From Chloroflexales bacterium ZM16-3 (GTDB taxonomy: Bacteria > Chloroflexota > Chloroflexia > Chloroflexales > Chloroflexaceae), in the NCBI GenBank assembly GCA_004138175.2, contig RYFE02000002.1, forward strand, positions 248,001 to 312,000: a DNA stretch of 64,000 nt, read 5' to 3'. Under the pieces are notes generated by a model. It had not been told where the DNA came from, ran no database searches, and worked only from the letters and a program-made list of their open reading frames with translations. The translations under genes and the position numbers were made by a program. Below are positions 18,101 through 25,003 of the stretch, one piece after another (the stretch's first letter is position 1; every line of letters begins with the position of its first letter).

Positions 18101-18341
18101 CGGCGTGGTAGGGCATGCCTGCCATCGGCGCCCAGAGCTTCTGCTGGTCCTTGGGCTGGCTCTTATCGACGGCGAAGTCCTTACGGGTGAGGGTCACGTC
18201 GAGCAGCTCGGCGATCAGCTTGGCGTCATCATCGAAGGTCTCATAAAAATCGCCGAAGCGAAAGAGCAAGATCGCATCCTCGGCCTCGGCCTTTAGCTTG
18301 CGATACTGGCGGTACCACGCGTGAATCTCTACCTTCGCCAT
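15150..18341 (-). CDS. mutS: DNA mismatch repair ATPase MutS with two repeat insertions
   Basis: A 1063-residue protein; typical MutS is 850-900. It recognises mismatches and recruits repair. The N-terminal mismatch-binding motif FRFGDFYETF, the Walker A GPNMAGKST (near residue 762), DEVGRGTSTYDG and FATHYHEL are intact. Two low-complexity segments rich in Ser, Gly, Glu, Pro and Asp interrupt it. One is at residues about 468-533 in the lever region, just before the conserved ALLERALDD stretch. The other is at about 949-1020, before the C-terminal QLSLFDL segment. Both are encoded by GGGAGTC heptamer arrays in frame. ATG 18341 was chosen since MutS homology begins there and GGAG precedes it; the open frame upstream translates repeat DNA. 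Confidence 0.93.
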   Translation of the reverse strand: MAKVEIHAWYRQYRKLKAEAEDAILLFRFGDFYETFDDDAKLIAELLDVTLTRKDFAVDKSQPKDQQKLWAPMAGMPYHAVERYVNDLVGRGYRVAIAEQLSETESSRSDTRPKSIFASGIQQTAPGDFERKMVHREIVRVITPGTVIDSSMLTTTANNYLAAAIIEGERIGLAYADLSTGEFAAIEFTGERAAAQLHGELSRLQVAEVLVPDDERLRLPELAPAEARLTQDLAPMTKGERDLLLPHERVARRLDQASDARWAKGHVTAWPVWRWDAQTAQETLLRQMRVQSLSAFGLDDRPLATRAAGSLLQYVHQTQRHQASQLNSLRVYTTGSFMFLDPQTRRNLELLESTSAGGKTALVNILDRTRTPMGARLLRRWIAQPLLDLEPLQARQSAVARCVDETLLRAELRQALGEVGDMERAVNRVAQGTTVATPRDMVQLRAALRALPGVVAAVGDNLGDLVPQESGVGSRESGVGSQASGGRSREVDEDEDDLFAEDDQSGNATLTPDSQFPTPGAAPTPDSQLLTPCDDIAALLERALDDDPPALLGASNYLRAAEEGGERPRRVIRPGFEPRIDALVRASRHAQDYIDRLEGRERERTGIKSLKVGYNSVFGYYIEVSRTTDEKLIPKDYQRKQTLVGAERYITEELKEYEQVIDRAKLQLVEMEREGFSRLCDELAKHTERLRGVARTLAQLDAVAALAEVAVRGRYARPTLSDSTRLHITGGRHPVVEQMIPESFVANDTCVDTEDAQLLIITGPNMAGKSTVMRQVALIVLLAQIGSFVPAEAAEVGLVDRIFTRIGAQDDIATGQSTFMVEMTETAALLVQSSRRSLIILDEVGRGTSTYDGMAIARAVVEYIHDEPRLQCRTLFATHYHELTALEGPLARVRNFHMAAVERGDSVVFLHELRPGSADRSYGIHVAELAGIPRSVIRRAGELLADLESRSRESGVGSQESGVRSQGSGREVQLATADTHPTPGPAPTPDSRLPAPTPDSRSLTPDSRSLTPDSRSLTPGNQLSLFDLAPSPVVEYLRRLNLNELTPLEAMNKLYELQKLLRE
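15285..15496. repeat. GGGAGTC/GACTCCC heptamer array in the 3' part of mutS
   Basis: A left arm of GTCGGGA-type heptamers (15285-15395) faces a right arm of GACTCCT/GACTCCC heptamers (15444-15496), with about 50 unrelated bases between. The 211 bp add about 70 residues before the MutS C-terminal tail. The coding frame is kept. Confidence 0.8.
16745..16939. repeat. GGGAGTC/GACTCCC heptamer array in the middle of mutS
   Basis: Same heptamer family as the array at 15285-15496. The two arms flank an acidic stretch encoding EDEDDLFAEDD. The insertion falls in the lever/core part of MutS between conserved blocks, and does not shift the frame. Confidence 0.8.
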
Positions 18342-18360
18342 CGACACAGCTCCGGATATT

Positions 18361-18406
18361 GCAAGGGGTTGGAGGTTAGGGGTTGGGGGTTGGGGGTTGG
18401 GGGTTA
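18361..18406. repeat. GGGGTTG heptamer array upstream of mutS
   Basis: Tandem GGGGTTG/GGGGTTA units begin about 20 bp before the mutS start codon. An inverted counterpart (CCCCAAC and CCCCTGT units) lies at 18828-18884. The 18342-19118 gap is otherwise a stack of repeats with no recognisable gene. Confidence 0.75.
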
Positions 18407-18409
18407 GGC

Positions 18410-18721
18410 CCAATACTTTTCGAATAAGGAGCCTGCCGCCGCCCAACCCTCACCCCCCAGCCCCCTCTCCCGCTGCGGCGGGAGAGGGGGAGCATTTCCT
18501 CACCAGGAAGGAATATACGCAGTACCGCAAAAGGAACGCTGTGGTATTTACTTGTCATTCTGAGCGAAGCGAAGAATCCCGGCCGGGACCCTTCGCTTCG
18601 CTCAGGGTGACAGCGTTCCTTTTGCTCTACTGCGAATATACTCCCCTCTCCCCTTGAGGGAGAGGGGCTGGGGGTGAGGGGGCGAGGTCGGCACGAGAAC
18701 CGCTTATTCGAAAAGTATTGG
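18410..18721. repeat. large inverted-repeat element interrupted by a MITE
   Basis: A 19-bp perfect inverted repeat, CCAATACTTTTCGAATAAG at 18410-18428 and its complement at 18703-18721, encloses a second inverted pair. That pair is CCCTCACCCCCCAGCC (about 18447-18462) and GGCTGGGGGTGAGGG (about 18666-18680). MITE 4 sits in the middle with an exact target duplication, so this is a nested insertion into an older palindromic repeat. Confidence 0.75.
18519..18633. mobile_element. MITE-like element 4
   Basis: A 115-bp element from GCAGTACCGC to GCTCTACTGC, flanked by an exact 8-bp duplication, gaatatac, at 18511-18518 and 18634-18641. Its internal arms are nearly identical to those of element 2. 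It is inserted in the loop of the larger palindrome 18410-18721. Confidence 0.85.
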
Positions 18722-18827
18722 AGTTGGGCCGCTACACCCGCGCCCAGCATAAAACCATGCGCCTATAATTTCGACACACACGTTCTCTTACGACATGTTC
18801 TGGGTAGAGCGATTGTAGCATAGAACA

Positions 18828-18884
18828 GCCCCCCAGCCCCCAGCCCCTGTCCCCAACCCCCAACCCCCTGTCCCCTGATGAACA
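18828..18884. repeat. CCCCAGC/CCCCAAC heptamer array
   Basis: Tandem C-rich heptamers (CCCCAGC, CCCCTGT, CCCCAAC), the inverted counterpart of the GGGGTTG run at 18361-18406. Both are outside the element at 18410-18721. Confidence 0.7.
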
Positions 18885-18941
18885 CACCGACATCAAACAG
18901 GCGGTATGCGTATGGGTGATCTTCATCTGAGGCCGCTACGA

Positions 18942-19072
18942 TATGCTGGCAGCGGATGACGGGAGCGAAGGCATATGCCAGCACCGGGAGCCGCGGCAGG
19001 GTACGGATGGGCTGGCGCAGGGGGGGGGCGCCAGCAGCATCCATACCTGCCGGGGCTTTTTTCGCCCCCACG
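18942..19072 (+). promoter_or_regulatory. structured leader with strong hairpin before a glycosyltransferase gene
   Basis: A first stem pairs TGCTGGCA (near 18944) with TGCCAGCA (near 18976). A second, long imperfect stem pairs 18995-19018 with 19028-19051 and is followed by GGGGC and six T (19057-19062). This resembles a cis-acting leader ending in a terminator, 47 bp before the start codon at 19119. It matches no riboswitch consensus that I recognise. The T-run is five bases away from the stem, which weakens the terminator reading. Confidence 0.4.
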
Positions 19073-19118
19073 AGTTGAGCGCGACGCCATCGCAGCGCGG
19101 CGCGACCTGGGAACGCCG

Positions 19119-20399
19119 ATGAACATCCTGTTACTCACCTACGCCGTACCATACCCGCCCGAGAGTGGGCCGAAGGTCAAGACCTACCACCTGCTCAGGC
19201 ACCTCGCCGGGAGGCACCGGGTAACTCTGGTGAGCTTCGCCCACCATGGCGAGCGCGCAGATCAGATCGCTGCGCTGCGCCCGCTCTGCGTAGGGATCCA
19301 CACGGTGCCGCTTGCCAACGATAGCATGCACCGCTATCGGTCGATGGCCATGAGTCTGCTTCGCGGGCGGCCCTTCATCGTTGAGCGCGACACAAGCCCT
19401 GCTATGCACGCGCTTCTGGCCCGCCTCGTCGCCGAGGCCGAGGAGGTCGGGCAGCCCTTCGACCTTGTCCACGCCGACCAACTGTACATGGCACCCTACG
19501 CCGAGGCGCTGCCGATCCCGCGCCTGCTCGACCAGCACAATGCCGTCTATCGCATCTACGAGTCGCTGGCGGGCCAGCGGCACTGGGCGCGAAGCTGGAT
19601 GGCCCGCCGCGAGGCCGCGCTGCTGCGCCGCCACGAGGGCCGCCTCTGCGCCACCTTCGAGGCCGTCACCACGGTGAGCGACGAGGACCGCCAGGCGCTC
19701 CAGGCGGTGATGCCGCGCCCGCGTGAGCTGACCACGATCCCGATCGCCGTGGATGTCGCCGAGCTCCAGCCGATCACCCGCGACCCCCAATCGCAGGCGG
19801 TGCTGAGCCTGGCCGCGCCCGGCTGGCCGCCCAACGCCGAGGGGCTCACCTGGTTCGCCCGCGAGGTCTACCCGCTGGTGCGGCGGGCCGTCCCCGAAAG
19901 CCAGCTGTTCATCTGCGGGGCGCAGCCGGACCACGCGGTGCGCGCCCTGCCCGAGCGCGACCCGAGCATTGAGGTGACTGGCTTCGTCGACCCGGCAACC
20001 TACATCGCCCGCTCGGCATGTCTGATCGTGCCGCTGCGCCAGAGCGGCGGTATGCGCGTAATGATCCTGGAGGCGCTGGCCCGAGGTATCCCAGTTGTCT
20101 CGACCAGCCTCGGGATCGCAGGGCTCGACCTGCGCCCCTGCGAGCACCTGCTGGTTGCCGACACGCCCAGCGACTTCGCCGATGCGGTGGCACTGCTGCT
20201 GCGCGAGCCGGAGCTGGGCCGACGGATCGCGGCGGCCGGGCGGCAGCTGGTGCTGGATCGCTACGACTGGCGCGTGGTCTACCGGGTGATCGACAGCGTG
20301 TACGAGCGCATGGTCGCCGCCAACACATGCGCAGGTACTGTGGCCGACAGCCGGGGCGGCCTTATGCCCCGGCCAAATGAGCTGGAGCACGTCTGTTAG
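19119..20399 (+). CDS. glycosyltransferase, GT4/GT-B type
   Basis: A 426-residue GT-B enzyme that probably transfers a nucleotide-sugar-derived residue onto an envelope or secreted glycan. The N-terminal LLLTYAVPYPPESGPKVK resembles the acceptor-binding loop of GT4 enzymes. The C-terminal donor half has GFVDPATYI and SGGMRVMILEALARGIPVV, with the EALARG glutamate typical of the family. The start at 19119 fits the family's first beta strand; the upstream open frame encodes low-complexity Gly/Ala/Pro residues and covers the hairpin leader. Donor and acceptor are unknown. The second glycosyltransferase follows 51 bp later, so they are likely co-transcribed. Confidence 0.82.
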   Translation: MNILLLTYAVPYPPESGPKVKTYHLLRHLAGRHRVTLVSFAHHGERADQIAALRPLCVGIHTVPLANDSMHRYRSMAMSLLRGRPFIVERDTSPAMHALLARLVAEAEEVGQPFDLVHADQLYMAPYAEALPIPRLLDQHNAVYRIYESLAGQRHWARSWMARREAALLRRHEGRLCATFEAVTTVSDEDRQALQAVMPRPRELTTIPIAVDVAELQPITRDPQSQAVLSLAAPGWPPNAEGLTWFAREVYPLVRRAVPESQLFICGAQPDHAVRALPERDPSIEVTGFVDPATYIARSACLIVPLRQSGGMRVMILEALARGIPVVSTSLGIAGLDLRPCEHLLVADTPSDFADAVALLLREPELGRRIAAAGRQLVLDRYDWRVVYRVIDSVYERMVAANTCAGTVADSRGGLMPRPNELEHVC

Positions 20400-20436
20400 A
20401 TCTCAAATCCACAATCCACAATCTGCAATCTGCAAT
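20400..20436. repeat. CAATCTG/CAATCCA heptamer run
   Basis: Tandem AATCCAC and AATCTGC units lie between the stop of the first glycosyltransferase and the start of the second. Only one arm is present. The same unit occurs at 43129-43215 and near 27085-27110. Confidence 0.65.
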
Positions 20437-20450
20437 GTATAGGGGGGGCT

Positions 20451-21677
20451 ATGCGGATACTCTTCATCTGCACCGATGTGCCATCACGGCGGCACATTCG
20501 GGCGCACGGAATGCTGAAGGCCATGGCGGGCCGGGGCCACCAGATCACCGTGGTGTGCGGTGCCTCGCCTGACAGCCGACCGTATGTGGCCGAGCTGCGG
20601 GGGCGCGGGCTGAAAGTCGTAGCGGTGCCCAATCGCGCCGCCGAGCGCGGGTGGAACATGCTGCGCGCCCTGCCCAGCTCGCTGCCCGCGCACGCCGCCG
20701 CCGCGTTCGGCCCGCGCATGCTAGAGGCGGTGCGCGCCGAGGTGCGCAGCAGTGCCTACGATATCGCCCACATCGATGGGATCGCCGCCTCGGCCCTGAG
20801 CTTCGCCCTGACCGGCCTGCCCGCCGTCATCGACGCCACCACCTGCGCCAGCATGCGCCTCACCCGTATGGCCCGTGAGGGCTGGCTCCACGCCGCACAG
20901 ATCGCCCCCCAGCTTGCCCGCACCCGCCACCACGAGGCCGCCTACCTCCAGAGCTACGACCGAGTCATCGCCGCCTCGACAGATGATGCCTGGGCGCTGG
21001 GCGCGATCAGCAGGCACGTGGACGCCCCCCATGCCATCCATGTCGTCCCCACTCCGGTTATGCTAGAGCACTCCCCTGGCCTGCTCACCCTCCGCGAGCA
21101 GGGCACGCTGCTGCTCTGCGCCGACCCCGAGGGCCGCGATGCTATCGTCCAGCATGTCGTCGACTCGGTGATGCCCCGCATCTGGCAGCAGCGCGCCGAT
21201 ATTAAGTTGCTGGTGGTCGGGCCACTCCCCGCGCGCATGGCCCAACGTGGCCCAGCCGACCCGCGCATGCTCAGCGTGAGCGCCGACGACCGACAGGCCA
21301 TGGCCAGGGCGACGATCGCCCTGGCGCCTGGCGATACCCAGTCGGCCGATGAGGCGCTCCAGGCGATGGCTGCGGGCACCCCGCTCGTCGCATCCTCGGC
21401 CATCGGTCGGGCGCTCCATGCCGTCAATGAGGGCGACCTGCTGCTCGCCCATGGGCCGACCGCGCTCGCGCAGGCCGTCCTGGAGTTGCTCGACGACCCG
21501 CGCTACCGGGGGCAGATCGGCCGGGCCGGTCGCGCCTATATCGAGCGACAGCACAGCCCCGAGATAGTGGCCGATGAGCTTGAGCGGATCTACGCGGCAG
21601 CAACCGGCGCGCCCATCGCCGACTGGGGGCTCCATGTCGGGCTGAGCGGCCTGCTTAACCGCGAGGTCGGGGGCTAG
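20451..21677 (+). CDS. glycosyltransferase, GT4-like (diverged)
   Basis: A 408-residue protein with a GT-B layout. The N-terminal LFICTDVPSRRHIRAHG and VVCGASPDSRPYVAELR resemble GT4 acceptor domains. The C-terminal half has LLVVGPLPARM and ADEALQAMAAGTPLVASSA, where the usual E-x7-E motif is only partly kept. Activity is therefore less certain than for the upstream enzyme. Both genes point the same way and probably act on one glycan. The gene ends inside a 22-bp perfect hairpin shared with the convergent phosphatase gene. Confidence 0.75.
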   Translation: MRILFICTDVPSRRHIRAHGMLKAMAGRGHQITVVCGASPDSRPYVAELRGRGLKVVAVPNRAAERGWNMLRALPSSLPAHAAAAFGPRMLEAVRAEVRSSAYDIAHIDGIAASALSFALTGLPAVIDATTCASMRLTRMAREGWLHAAQIAPQLARTRHHEAAYLQSYDRVIAASTDDAWALGAISRHVDAPHAIHVVPTPVMLEHSPGLLTLREQGTLLLCADPEGRDAIVQHVVDSVMPRIWQQRADIKLLVVGPLPARMAQRGPADPRMLSVSADDRQAMARATIALAPGDTQSADEALQAMAAGTPLVASSAIGRALHAVNEGDLLLAHGPTALAQAVLELLDDPRYRGQIGRAGRAYIERQHSPEIVADELERIYAAATGAPIADWGLHVGLSGLLNREVGG

Positions 21678-21722
21678 GGAGGGGTTCCGGGAGGACAATG
21701 TCCTCCCGGAACCCCTCCCTAG
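21674..21722. terminator. 22-bp perfect bidirectional hairpin
   Basis: CTAGGGAGGGGTTCCGGGAG and two more bases pair perfectly with 21701-21722 around CAATG. The palindrome contains the stop codons of both convergent genes (20451-21677 and 21719-22513). It is probably an mRNA end for both; no long T-run is present. Confidence 0.65.
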
Positions 21723-22513
21723 CGGCGGGACACGTAGCCGCGCAGCGTATCAACCATATCTGGCGAGGCAACGACAATTGGCTCGGACAGATTGCGCCCA
21801 TCGAGCAGGCTCGTCGTCGCGAGGGCAGATCCGCTCAGGCCATATGCCACACCGCCGGCAGCGTGCAAAATAGCCATGCCGGCGGCAATATCCCACAGGC
21901 TCGCCCGACCGATCAGGGCACCCATCGCACTGCCCCGCGACACATAGCAGAAATCGGCGGCGATGCTGCTCAGCGCCCGCGTTTTGCCAGGGAAGCTGAT
22001 CGAAAAGGTGCGGTGGGCGTAGGATGAGACCGCCATCCAGTCGTTGTCGTCGATCGTGGCGGCGGTGAGCACCCGGATCTGCTCGTCGTTACGATAGGCC
22101 GGGCCATCGGGGCCGGCCCAGTAGCAGTCATCGAGGATCGGCAGATAGATCACTCCCAGGTAAGGGAGGCCCCAGCGCAGCAGGCCGATCGAGATACACC
22201 AGAGCGGCAGCCCCGCCACAAAAGCCCCCGTGCCGTCGATTGGGTCGATCGACCAGACAAACTCGCGGTCGATCTCACCAACCCCCTGCTCCTCCCCCAT
22301 CACTCCGTGAGTCGGATAGCGCGTGGCGACGCGCTCGCGCAGCAGTTGCTCCACCTCCACATCGGCCTGTGTCACCCATGTGCTATCGGCTTTGCGTTTC
22401 TTCGCGACATTATTAAAGTAGTGGCGGGCCAGCGCCCCACCCTCGCGCGCCCACTCCCGCACCTCTGCGATATCGACGTCGCTCACGATCTCCTCCTCAA
22501 GCACATCTTTCAT
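21719..22513 (-). CDS. inositol-monophosphatase-family phosphatase
   Basis: A 264-residue Mg2+-dependent phosphatase. It carries the three metal-site motifs of the family: MGEEQG (Glu), SIDPIDGTGAF, and LWDIAAGMAILHAAGG near the C-terminus. Substrates in this family include inositol-1-phosphate, histidinol-phosphate and PAP; the sequence alone does not choose among them, and no histidine, sulfur or inositol gene is adjacent. Normal length for the family (about 260). ATG 22513 has an AAAGGGAGG site upstream on the minus strand. Confidence 0.85.
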   Translation of the reverse strand: MKDVLEEEIVSDVDIAEVREWAREGGALARHYFNNVAKKRKADSTWVTQADVEVEQLLRERVATRYPTHGVMGEEQGVGEIDREFVWSIDPIDGTGAFVAGLPLWCISIGLLRWGLPYLGVIYLPILDDCYWAGPDGPAYRNDEQIRVLTAATIDDNDWMAVSSYAHRTFSISFPGKTRALSSIAADFCYVSRGSAMGALIGRASLWDIAAGMAILHAAGGVAYGLSGSALATTSLLDGRNLSEPIVVASPDMVDTLRGYVSRR

Positions 22514-22679
22514 AAAAAAGTCCTCCCTTTCTTAATCATAGCGCATGTGGGACTGAAGGACTCGGCTCTCATGGTCGTAGAATACAACGCCGCAGATACA
22601 CCCTACAGGCGTGGTGCGCCACGCCTGTGCGGCGCCTTCCGCCCTCAGGCGGATTGACGCCCGTCGCTGGGTGGTGTAT

Positions 22680-22710
22680 TCTGTGACCAAGAAAATATTT
22701 TGGTCACAGA
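22680..22710. promoter_or_regulatory. TetR-type operator, perfect 11-bp inverted repeat
   Basis: TCTGTGACCAA (22680-22690) and TTGGTCACAGA (22700-22710) form a perfect inverted repeat with a 9-bp AT-rich spacer, ending 17 bp before the TetR start codon. This is the usual size and place of an autoregulatory operator for the TetR/ABC operon. The AT-rich spacer may be part of the promoter. Confidence 0.7.
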
Positions 22711-22727
22711 GCCACAGGAGCGCGGCA

Positions 22728-23321
22728 ATGCCCAGAGGATTCAGCGAGCAGGAGCGGGCGACCATCCGAGCGGGGCTCCAGGCTCGCGCCCGCGAGCTGC
22801 TGGCCAGCTACGGCATGCGCAAGATCAGCGTCGAGGACCTGACGGCGGGGGCGGGCATCTCCAAGGGTGCCTTCTACCTGTTCTATGGCTCGAAGGAGGA
22901 GCTGTTCTTCGAGGTGATCCAGCAGTTTGAGGCCGAGTATCAGGCCGCGCTGCTGGGCGCACTCGGCCCGCCCGACTCGCCGCCGCGCGAGCGGGTGCGC
23001 GCCTTTATCGAGCGCGCCATGACGCTCTGGCGCAGCCACCCGCTCTTCCGCCACTTCGGCCAGGCCGACCTGGAGCTGCTGACGCGCCGCCTGCCGCCCG
23101 AGAAGATGGCCGAGGGCCTGCGCAGTGACGACGCCTTCGCCGTGCGGCTGATCGCTGCCTGGGCCGCCGACGGGGTCGAGATCCATGTCTCCCCGCAGCT
23201 CCTCGCCGGCCTGCTGCGTGCCCTGTTCTTCGTCGGCCTCCACGCCGACGAGCTCGACCCGCAGGTCGCCCCGCAGGTGATCGAGCGGATGATCGCGATG
23301 CTTGCGAATGATATCGCGTAG
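22728..23321 (+). CDS. TetR-family transcriptional regulator
   Basis: A 197-residue regulator with an N-terminal TetR helix-turn-helix: RELLASYGMRKISVEDLTAGAGISKGAFYLFYGSKEEL in parts, with the diagnostic FYLFYGSKEELF recognition helix near residues 45-56. The C-terminal ligand domain is not specific. It is the first gene of a cluster with an ABC ATPase and two permeases and has a perfect operator just upstream, so it most likely represses its own operon until a ligand binds. ATG 22728 has AGGAG eight bases upstream. A hairpin at 23318-23345 covers its stop codon, so the exporter genes may be expressed at a different level. Confidence 0.88.
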   Translation: MPRGFSEQERATIRAGLQARARELLASYGMRKISVEDLTAGAGISKGAFYLFYGSKEELFFEVIQQFEAEYQAALLGALGPPDSPPRERVRAFIERAMTLWRSHPLFRHFGQADLELLTRRLPPEKMAEGLRSDDAFAVRLIAAWAADGVEIHVSPQLLAGLLRALFFVGLHADELDPQVAPQVIERMIAMLANDIA

Positions 23322-23345
23322 GGACGGCTCGCGAGCCGCCCCTAC
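23318..23345. terminator. hairpin between tetR-like gene and ABC genes
   Basis: GTAGGG-CGGCTCG pairs with CGAGCCG-CCCTAC, imperfect in the middle. It overlaps the stop codon of the regulator and has no T-run. It may be an mRNA-stability or partial termination site within the operon. Confidence 0.45.
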
Positions 23346-23369
23346 AACCACGGCAAATGGAGGCCCCCT

Positions 23370-24233
23370 ATGATCGAGGTGTCCGACTTAACCTACACCT
23401 ACCCGAAGGGAAACAGCCCGGCCCTGCGCGGGCTGGGGTTCCGCGTCGAGCGCGGCGAGATCTTCGGCTTCCTGGGGCCGAGCGGCGCTGGGAAGTCCAC
23501 CACCCAGAAGATCCTGATCGGCCTGCTGCGCGGGTACGCGGGCCGGGCCTCCGTGATGGGCCGCGAGGTGGGAACCTGGGGCAGCGACTACTACGAGCGG
23601 GTGGGCGTGGCCTTCGAGCTGCCCAACCACTTCATGAAGCTCACCGCCCGCGAGAACCTGCGCTACTTCGCCGCGCTCTACCGGGGGCAGACCCGCCGGC
23701 CCGACGATCTGCTGGGCCAGGTGGGTCTGGCCGATGACGCCGACACGCCGGTGGCCCAATTCTCCAAGGGCATGCGCGTGCGGCTGAACCTGGCCCGCGC
23801 CCTCATCCACAGCCCCGACCTGCTCTTCCTCGATGAGCCGACCTCCGGGCTTGACCCGGTGAACAGCCAGAAGGTCAAGGCGATCATCCGCGCCGAGCAG
23901 GCGGACGGGCGGACGATCTTCCTGACCACGCACAACATGGCGATCGCGGACGACCTGTGCGACCGGGTGGCCTTCATCGCCGAGGGGAAGATCGCGGCGA
24001 TCGACGCGCCGCGCGCGCTCAAGCTGCGCTACGGCGTGCCGACGGTGCGCGTGGAGTACGCCGGGGAGCGCGGCGCTGAGCAGCGCGACTTCCCGCTGGA
24101 AGGGCTGGGCGCGTGCGCCGCCTTCACCGATCTGCTGCGCACCCAGGCCGTGCAGACCATCCATAGCCAGGAGGCTAGCCTGGAGCAGATCTTTATCCGC
24201 GTGACGGGGAGGAGTCTTTTATGGGACGCCTGA
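23370..24233 (+). CDS. ABC transporter ATP-binding protein (exporter type)
   Basis: A 287-residue ATPase subunit. It has Walker A GPSGAGKST, an unusual signature FSKGMRVRLNLARAL in place of LSGGQ, Walker B LLFLDEPTSGLD and the switch His in TTHNM. It pairs with the two six-helix permeases encoded next and is controlled by the TetR upstream. The order regulator, ATPase, permease, permease resembles mycobacterial fluoroquinolone-export clusters, which suggests drug or lipid export, but the substrate is unknown. GGAGG precedes the ATG. It overlaps the next gene by 13 bp. Confidence 0.88.
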   Translation: MIEVSDLTYTYPKGNSPALRGLGFRVERGEIFGFLGPSGAGKSTTQKILIGLLRGYAGRASVMGREVGTWGSDYYERVGVAFELPNHFMKLTARENLRYFAALYRGQTRRPDDLLGQVGLADDADTPVAQFSKGMRVRLNLARALIHSPDLLFLDEPTSGLDPVNSQKVKAIIRAEQADGRTIFLTTHNMAIADDLCDRVAFIAEGKIAAIDAPRALKLRYGVPTVRVEYAGERGAEQRDFPLEGLGACAAFTDLLRTQAVQTIHSQEASLEQIFIRVTGRSLLWDA

Positions 24234-24913
24234 TGCACACGCTGCGCTGGGACATCACGCTCCAGGCCCGCAACGGCTTCTACCTAGTGACGGGGCTGGT
24301 GCTGCTGATGTGGGCGGCGCTGCTCATCCCGCTGCCGGCCCTGGACACGGAGTGGCTGCTGCCGCCGCTGATCCTGAGCAACCTGGTGGTGGGCGGCTTC
24401 TACTTTGTGGGCGCAATCGTGCTGCTGGAGAAGGCCGAGGGCTCGCTGCTGGCCCGCGCGGTGACGCCGCTGCGCGGCGGCGAGTACCTGGCGGCGCGGG
24501 TGATCAGCCTGAGCCTACTGGCCCTGGTTGAGAATCTGGGCATGGCCGCGCTCTTCCGGGGTACCAGCTTCGCGCCGCTGCCGATGGGCGGCGGGATCAT
24601 GCTGGGCACGGCGCTGTTCTGCATGGCCGGGCTGATCACGGTGGCACCCTACGGCTCGATCAACGCCTACATGCTGCCCTCGGCGGCGGTGGCCGGGCTG
24701 CTCTCCATCCCGGTGATCGCCGCCCTGGCGGGCTGGGCGAGCCCGCTGCTCTACCTGCACCCACTGGAGCCAGCCATGCTGCTGATGCAGGGCTCCTTCC
24801 GGCCCCTGGCCGCCTGGGAGCTGGCCTACTGCCTTGGCGCGGGTGCCCTCTGGCTGATCACCCTCGGGCGCTACGCCCTGCGGGCCTGCCGGAAGCTCTC
24901 TGTCGAGAGCTAG
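24221..24913 (+). CDS. ABC exporter permease subunit 1
   Basis: A 230-residue membrane protein with six predicted helices and short loops. GGFYFVGAIVLLEKAEGSLLARAV is the kind of segment seen in ABC-2 type permeases after the second helix. The start at 24221 has GGGAGGAG upstream and overlaps the ATPase gene, so translation is likely coupled. It probably forms a heterodimer with the permease at 25004. A 22-bp hairpin separates the two permease genes. Confidence 0.82.
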   Translation: MGRLMHTLRWDITLQARNGFYLVTGLVLLMWAALLIPLPALDTEWLLPPLILSNLVVGGFYFVGAIVLLEKAEGSLLARAVTPLRGGEYLAARVISLSLLALVENLGMAALFRGTSFAPLPMGGGIMLGTALFCMAGLITVAPYGSINAYMLPSAAVAGLLSIPVIAALAGWASPLLYLHPLEPAMLLMQGSFRPLAAWELAYCLGAGALWLITLGRYALRACRKLSVES

Positions 24914-24917
24914 GGTG

Positions 24918-24989
24918 GGGGCGGCTTCGCCGCCCAGAGATTTTCGTATTGGGGTGAAGGCGGCTTCGCCGCCTTCACCCCAATACGAA
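24918..24989. repeat. GCGAAGC-capped hairpins between two permease genes
   Basis: A small stem GGCGGC-ttc-GCCGCC near 24920-24935 is followed by a perfect 22-bp stem, 24943-24964 with 24968-24989, around TTC. It lies inside an operon, just before the ribosome site of the second permease. Confidence 0.75.
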
Positions 24990-25003
24990 CAAAGGAGTCT
25001 CGT

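Noticed and set aside
18975-19118. N-terminal extension of the first glycosyltransferase
   Set aside because: The extra 48 residues are low-complexity Gly/Ala/Pro and fall on the hairpin leader; the family starts at 19119.
18342-19118. tRNA or known riboswitch in the repeat-rich gap
   Set aside because: No cloverleaf or recognised aptamer consensus was found; the stems seen are explained by repeats or by the leader described above.
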